A stretch of DNA of 64,000 nt from positions 620,001 to 684,000 of the forward strand of contig NZ_JASVWF010000003.1 of assembly GCF_030286555.1 (NCBI RefSeq), written 5' to 3'. Position 1 is the stretch's first letter. Every line of letters begins with the position of its first letter. This stretch comes from Actinomycetospora termitidis. Lineage in GTDB: Bacteria > Actinomycetota > Actinomycetes > Mycobacteriales > Pseudonocardiaceae. A model generated the notes under the pieces. It searched no databases and was not told the origin of the DNA. It saw only the letters and a program-made list of their open reading frames with translations. The translations under genes were made by a program, and so were the position numbers. This document shows, piece after piece, positions 60,362 through 64,000 of this stretch.

Positions 60362-61198
60362 ATGACCCCGGCCGTCGAGCTGTCCGGCGCCGAGCTGCGA
60401 CGCGGCGCGCGCACGCTCTGGTCGGAGCTGGACCTGCAGATCGCCCCCGGTGAGTTCGTCGCCGTCCTCGGCCCGAACGGGTCGGGCAAGACGACGCTGC
60501 TGCAGGTCCTGCTCGGGCTCCTCCCGCTCTCCGCGGGCACGGTGCGCGTGCAGGGCGAGCAGCCGCGGCGCGGCACCTCGACGGTCGGGTACATCCCGCA
60601 GCAGCGCGCGCTCGACCCGCTCACCCCGCTGCGCGGGCGGGACCTCGTCGGGCTGGGGCTCGACGGCCACCGCTGGGGTCCCGGCCTGGGCGGCCGCCGC
60701 CGCCGTCGGGACCAGGTCCACGAGGCCCTCGCGCAGGTCGACGCGCTCGATTACTCCGACGCGCCCGTCGGGTCGCTCTCCGGCGGCGAGCAGCAACGGC
60801 TGCGGGTGGCCCAGTCGCTCGTCGGCGACCCGCAGCTGCTGCTGGCCGACGAGCCGCTGCTCTCGCTCGACCTCGCCCGCCAGCGCACGGTGGTCGAGCT
60901 GGTGGACCGCCGGCGCCGCGAGCACGGCACCGCGGTCGTGTTCGTGACCCACGAGCTCAACCCGGTCCTCCCCGTCGTCGACCGCGTCCTCTATCTCGTC
61001 GACGGCCGCTTCCGGGTCGGCACGCCCGACGAGGTGATGACCTCGGCGAACCTCTCCGAGCTCTACCGCACCGAGGTCGAGGTCGTCCGCGTGCGCGGCC
61101 GGATCCTCGTCGTCGGGGCCGAGGAGGCGCCGGTGCACTGCGAGGTTCACAGGGAGGACGGGGCCGGGGAGCTCCGCTCGACGGCGGGTGCCCGGTGA
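60362..61198 (+). CDS. znuC: Zinc ABC transporter ATP-binding protein ZnuC
   Basis: This 278-residue ABC ATPase has Walker A GPNGSGKTTLL near 39, the signature SGGEQQRLRVAQS near 140 and Walker B LLLADEPLLSLD near 160, with THELN for the switch His. It powers the zinc importer. ATG 60362 has GAGGA just upstream. Its TGA overlaps the GTG of the permease gene (GTGA). Confidence 0.92.
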   Translation: MTPAVELSGAELRRGARTLWSELDLQIAPGEFVAVLGPNGSGKTTLLQVLLGLLPLSAGTVRVQGEQPRRGTSTVGYIPQQRALDPLTPLRGRDLVGLGLDGHRWGPGLGGRRRRRDQVHEALAQVDALDYSDAPVGSLSGGEQQRLRVAQSLVGDPQLLLADEPLLSLDLARQRTVVELVDRRRREHGTAVVFVTHELNPVLPVVDRVLYLVDGRFRVGTPDEVMTSANLSELYRTEVEVVRVRGRILVVGAEEAPVHCEVHREDGAGELRSTAGAR

Positions 61199-62106
61199 GC
61201 ACGCTCGACCTGCTCGCCGAGACCTTCGTCCAGCAGGCCCTCATCGCCGGGGCCGTGCTGGCGCTGCTCGCCGGGCTGCTGGGCCCCCTCGTCGTCGGCC
61301 GCGGGATGGCGTTCGCGGTGCACGGCACCGCGGAGCTGTCGTTCGCGGGCGGGGCCGGGGCGCTGCTGCTGTTCGGGGCGGGCGCGGTCGGCTGGGGGGC
61401 GCTCGTCGGGGCCGTCCTGGTCGCGCTCGTGTTCGGCGCCCTCGGACTGGCCGCGCACGAGCGGGACTCGGTGATCGGTGTGCTGCTCTCGTTCGGCCTC
61501 GGGCTGGGCGTGCTGTTCCAGTCGCTCTACACCGGGCGCTCGGCCAACAAGTTCGGGCTGCTCGTCGGCCAGATCGTCGGCGTCGACACCGGGGACCTGA
61601 TCTCGCTGGCCGTGACGGGCGTCGTCGTGATCGGGGTGCTCGCGGTCGCGTACCGGCCGCTGCTGTTCGCGTCGCTGGACCCGACGATGGCCGCCGCGCG
61701 CGGCGTCCCGGTCCGTGCGCTGTCGATCGCGTTCGCGGTCCTGCTCGGTGCGACGACGGCCCTGGGCGTCCAGATCGTCGGGGCGCTGCTGGTGCTCTCG
61801 CTGCTGATCACCCCGGCCGCCGCGGCCGCCCGCCTGACGGCCTCGCCGCTGTTCGCGACCGTCCTCGCGGTGATCTTCGCCGAGGTCGCGGTGCTCGGTG
61901 GGATCGTGCTGTCCCTCGCGCCCGGGCTGCCGATCAGCCCGTTCGTCGCCGGGATCGCGTTCGTGACCTACCTGATCTGCCGGCTGATCGGCTCGCTGCG
62001 CACCCGCCGCCGCGCCAGCCGCACCACGGTCCCGTCGCGACCGGAGGACACGTCCACGTCGTCGCAGAGTGCCCTGGCCAGCCAGAGCCCGCGCCCACGG
62101 TCCTGA
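61195..62106 (+). CDS. znuB: Zinc ABC transporter permease ZnuB
   Basis: This 303-residue permease of the ABC-3 family has about 8 membrane segments, including GRGMAFAVHGTAELSFAGGA and GVQIVGALLVLSLLITPAAA, the usual coupling-helix region. GTG 61195 overlaps the znuC stop. After the last membrane segment, near residue 262, comes a basic Ser-rich tail encoded by DNA that overlaps the MEDS-ATPase gene on the other strand by 139 nt. Confidence 0.9.
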   Translation: MSTLDLLAETFVQQALIAGAVLALLAGLLGPLVVGRGMAFAVHGTAELSFAGGAGALLLFGAGAVGWGALVGAVLVALVFGALGLAAHERDSVIGVLLSFGLGLGVLFQSLYTGRSANKFGLLVGQIVGVDTGDLISLAVTGVVVIGVLAVAYRPLLFASLDPTMAAARGVPVRALSIAFAVLLGATTALGVQIVGALLVLSLLITPAAAAARLTASPLFATVLAVIFAEVAVLGGIVLSLAPGLPISPFVAGIAFVTYLICRLIGSLRTRRRASRTTVPSRPEDTSTSSQSALASQSPRPRS

Positions 62107-62918
62107 TCCAGCAGCGGCGGCACGACCCCGGGGAACGGGTCGTCGATGCGGCCGGAGTCGGCGACCTGGCAGACCACCTCGTCGCCGTCGGTCCAGGTCC
62201 ACACCGTGCCGGTCCCACCGCCGTGCTCGACCGCGTTCGTCGCGATCTCACTGCACGAGTAGACGAGGTCCTCCCCCGCCTCGTGGTCCAGCCCCGAGGC
62301 TCCGACCGCCGTCGCCAGCCGCCGACGCAGCGACGTCAGGTCGGCCACGCCGAACTCCCAACGTGACGCGCGCGCGGGCGGCGCGGGCACCGTGATCGTG
62401 GGCAGGTCCTTCACGACGTCGGGTGGGGTCCGGTACCCGGGGTTGCGATGCTGCTCGGCCAGCGGCCCGATCTCGGGATGGCACTGCACGTAGGCGGGCG
62501 CGCTGCTACGGTAGGCGCACCAGAGGGTGACCGGCAGCGCGGCGAGCGCGGCGTCGAGGGCGGCCTCCAGGCGCAGCCAGTAGGCGTCCGACAGGGCCAG
62601 CGTGGGCTGGTTCTGGGTGATCAGCAGACTGGCGACGCCGGCCCGCGCGGCCTGGGCCGCGACGGTCGCCCGGCGCGCCGCGAGTTGGAAGGCGTCCTGG
62701 CGGGCGGGCCGGTCGACCTCCAGGAACTCCACCGGCGGGGTCGGGTCACCCAGTCCGGCGCACAGGGACTCGACGGTCGCGGCCTCGAGTGCCACGGTCA
62801 CCGCTCGGCCGTCGCCGAGAGCGCCCGCCACCAGCGGGGCCAGGGCCGCGCCCAGCGCCGCGGAGTCGGTGTAGGCGATCCCGCGGTGCGCGAGCCCGGG
62901 CACCGGCATGTTCCGCAT
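61968..62918 (-). CDS. MEDS sensor domain plus HATPase (anti-sigma-like) regulator
   Basis: This 316-residue protein joins an N-terminal MEDS domain (HRGIAYTDSAALGAALAPLV onward) to a C-terminal GHKL ATPase domain with SCSEIATNAVEHGGGTGTVW and DQDRGRGLWLARALCDDV. The combination is common in actinobacterial anti-sigma or partner-switching regulators related to RsbW. ATG 62918 is preferred over GTG 62930. The gene is antisense to the tail of znuB and divergent from the cyclase. Confidence 0.87.
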   Translation of the reverse strand: MRNMPVPGLAHRGIAYTDSAALGAALAPLVAGALGDGRAVTVALEAATVESLCAGLGDPTPPVEFLEVDRPARQDAFQLAARRATVAAQAARAGVASLLITQNQPTLALSDAYWLRLEAALDAALAALPVTLWCAYRSSAPAYVQCHPEIGPLAEQHRNPGYRTPPDVVKDLPTITVPAPPARASRWEFGVADLTSLRRRLATAVGASGLDHEAGEDLVYSCSEIATNAVEHGGGTGTVWTWTDGDEVVCQVADSGRIDDPFPGVVPPLLDQDRGRGLWLARALCDDVDVSSGRDGTVVRLARRRVRSEPISRQIR

Positions 62919-62997
62919 GGTAGCGATCACCCACGCGGGTTCCCGTTCGGCCGATCGCCAGCGCTCCGACGGCCGATCGGATCGCTAGGGTCCCTCC

Positions 62998-64000
62998 ATG
63001 ACACGCACGGCGGAGCGCGCCCGCCAGTCCGCCGGGCTGAGCCTGCTCACCCGGCTGGCGCTCGTCCTCGTCGTCGTCCTGCCCAACGTGATCGGCGCCG
63101 GCGTCGTCCTCGTCCTCGCCGCCTTCGTCCTGCCGACCGAGACGCTCTCGCAGGACCCGGGGGCGCTGGCCCGCAACCTGACCGTCTTCGGCCCGTACCT
63201 GCTCGTCGCCGTGCTGGTCGGGGCCTGGTGGGGGCATCGCCGGATGCGGATCCCGGCCCTGCCCGACGGCGCGAGCGACAAGGCCCGGGAGCGGCAGTTC
63301 CTGCGGGTGCGGCGGGTGGTGCTGCGCGGACCGCTGCGGCTCTCCCTGGTGCAGACCGTGCTGTGGGCGATCGCCGCGGTGCTCTTCGTCCTGCTCAACG
63401 TGTTCTCGTCCGGCCGGATCGGCTTCCAGGTCGGCGCGACCGTGGTGCTCGGCGGCATCGCGACGGTGTCGATCACCTACCGGCTCGTGGAGGTCGTGCT
63501 GCGCCCGGCGGCGCGGCGGGTCCTGACCGAGCGCCCGCCCTCGGGGTCGTTCCTGCCCGGCGTGCTCATGCGCACCGTGGGTGGCTGGCTGTTCGGCACG
63601 GCGACCCCGCTCCTGGGGGTCCTGCTCGCCGGGATCGCCGCGCTGACGATCGGCGGCTACACGCTGGAGCGGCTGGCGATCGTCGTGATCGTGCTGGCCG
63701 GGGTCGCGCTCGTGTTCGGCGGCGCGGTGATCACGCTGACCGCGATGTCCACGAACGCCCCCGTGCTGGCGGTGCGCCGGGCGCTGAAGAAGGTGGAGAG
63801 CGGCGACCTGGACGTCGACGTCCCGGTCTTCGACACCACCGAGCTCGGGCTGCTGCAGGCCGGGTTCAACACGATGGTCTCCGGGCTGCGCGAGCGGGAG
63901 CGGGTGCGGGACCTGTTCGGCCGCCAGGTCGGCGAGGACGTCGCCCGCCACGCGCTGGAGAACGACGTCGAGCTCGGCGGGGAGGTCCGCGAGGTCGCGG
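62998..64000 (+). CDS. Membrane-bound class III adenylate/guanylate cyclase, 3' end outside window
   Basis: At least 334 residues are present and the frame is open at the right edge. Six membrane segments are seen, beginning near RLALVLVVVLPNVIGAGVVL, followed by a HAMP-like stretch (VRRALKKVESGDLDVDVPVF, then ELGLLQAGFNTMVSGLRERE). The sequence RVRDLFGRQVGEDVARHALE follows, which is typical of the HAMP-cyclase linker in mycobacterial Rv1319c-like enzymes. The catalytic domain should follow outside the window. ATG 62998 is clear. It is divergent from the MEDS-ATPase gene. Confidence 0.87.
   Translation, partial: MTRTAERARQSAGLSLLTRLALVLVVVLPNVIGAGVVLVLAAFVLPTETLSQDPGALARNLTVFGPYLLVAVLVGAWWGHRRMRIPALPDGASDKARERQFLRVRRVVLRGPLRLSLVQTVLWAIAAVLFVLLNVFSSGRIGFQVGATVVLGGIATVSITYRLVEVVLRPAARRVLTERPPSGSFLPGVLMRTVGGWLFGTATPLLGVLLAGIAALTIGGYTLERLAIVVIVLAGVALVFGGAVITLTAMSTNAPVLAVRRALKKVESGDLDVDVPVFDTTELGLLQAGFNTMVSGLRERERVRDLFGRQVGEDVARHALENDVELGGEVREVA

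Overview
This is a contiguous chromosomal window from a very high-GC (roughly three quarters G+C) actinobacterium. The codon usage, frequent GTG starts with GTGA/ATGA gene overlaps, a mycobacterium-like groEL2-moeA-psd-pssA-AAA ATPase-LytR_C-DUF3263-def block, and an actinobacterial XPB helicase point to the Pseudonocardiaceae, most likely Pseudonocardia or a relative. The genus is an inference. I see no rRNA, CRISPR array, insertion sequence or phage gene. There is one tRNA (Thr, anticodon TGT).

Layout. 1-6.4 kb: a giant nitrate-sensor-type histidine kinase running off the left edge, an XPB-type helicase and a YccF membrane protein. 6.5-19.7 kb: an MHS-type transporter, then the conserved block: orphan groEL with two tandem CIRCE operators, a tail-anchored Ser/Thr kinase, moeA, psd, pssA, a two-ring AAA ATPase, LytR_C, DUF3263 and peptide deformylase, followed by an HtrA-like protease. 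19.7-24.8 kb: a TPP riboswitch and two tandem thiD paralogues, then a BTAD/AAA regulator. 24.8-33.6 kb: hemerythrin and 2-hydroxyacid dehydrogenase, a P450, an SRPBCC protein and hydrolase, then an epoxide hydrolase-MFS operon facing a CGNR-type regulator across a perfect inverted repeat. 33.6-36.5 kb: thiamine genes thiO-thiS-thiG (second TPP riboswitch) diverging from thiE. 36.5-49.8 kb: accessory metabolism and regulation, including a SGNH hydrolase, TetR regulators, a diiron oxygenase (AurF type), a TauD-type dioxygenase, a GT4 glycosyltransferase, a hydrolase with a Cys nucleophile, a HAD phosphatase and a truncated globin. 49.8-56.4 kb: a spore-photoproduct-lyase-like radical SAM protein, VOC proteins, a Phd/VapC pair, TetR plus an FAD monooxygenase, an AraC remnant, HigBA and tRNA-Thr. 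56.4-64 kb: ThrE exporter, LacI regulator diverging from a zinc ABC importer (znuACB), a MEDS-HATPase regulator and the 5' part of a membrane adenylate cyclase.

How parts work together. Thiamine is made from two loci under TPP riboswitches: thiOSG builds the thiazole, thiD phosphorylates the pyrimidine and thiE joins them. Phospholipid synthesis (pssA then psd) is translationally coupled to an AAA ATPase. Zinc uptake lies behind an intergenic region that holds a Fur/Zur-like 19-bp palindrome, a second 7-1-7 palindrome and a LacI-type half-site pair.

The strongest unexplained signal is at the DNA level. A 14-bp word, TCCCGACGRCGGGT, occurs ten times in coding and non-coding DNA, in several reading frames. 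Several distinct families of long hairpins or repeats also sit at gene ends, two of them present in multiple copies here. One family (24.7 and 46.4 kb) carries the stop codons of both convergent genes inside the hairpin arms.
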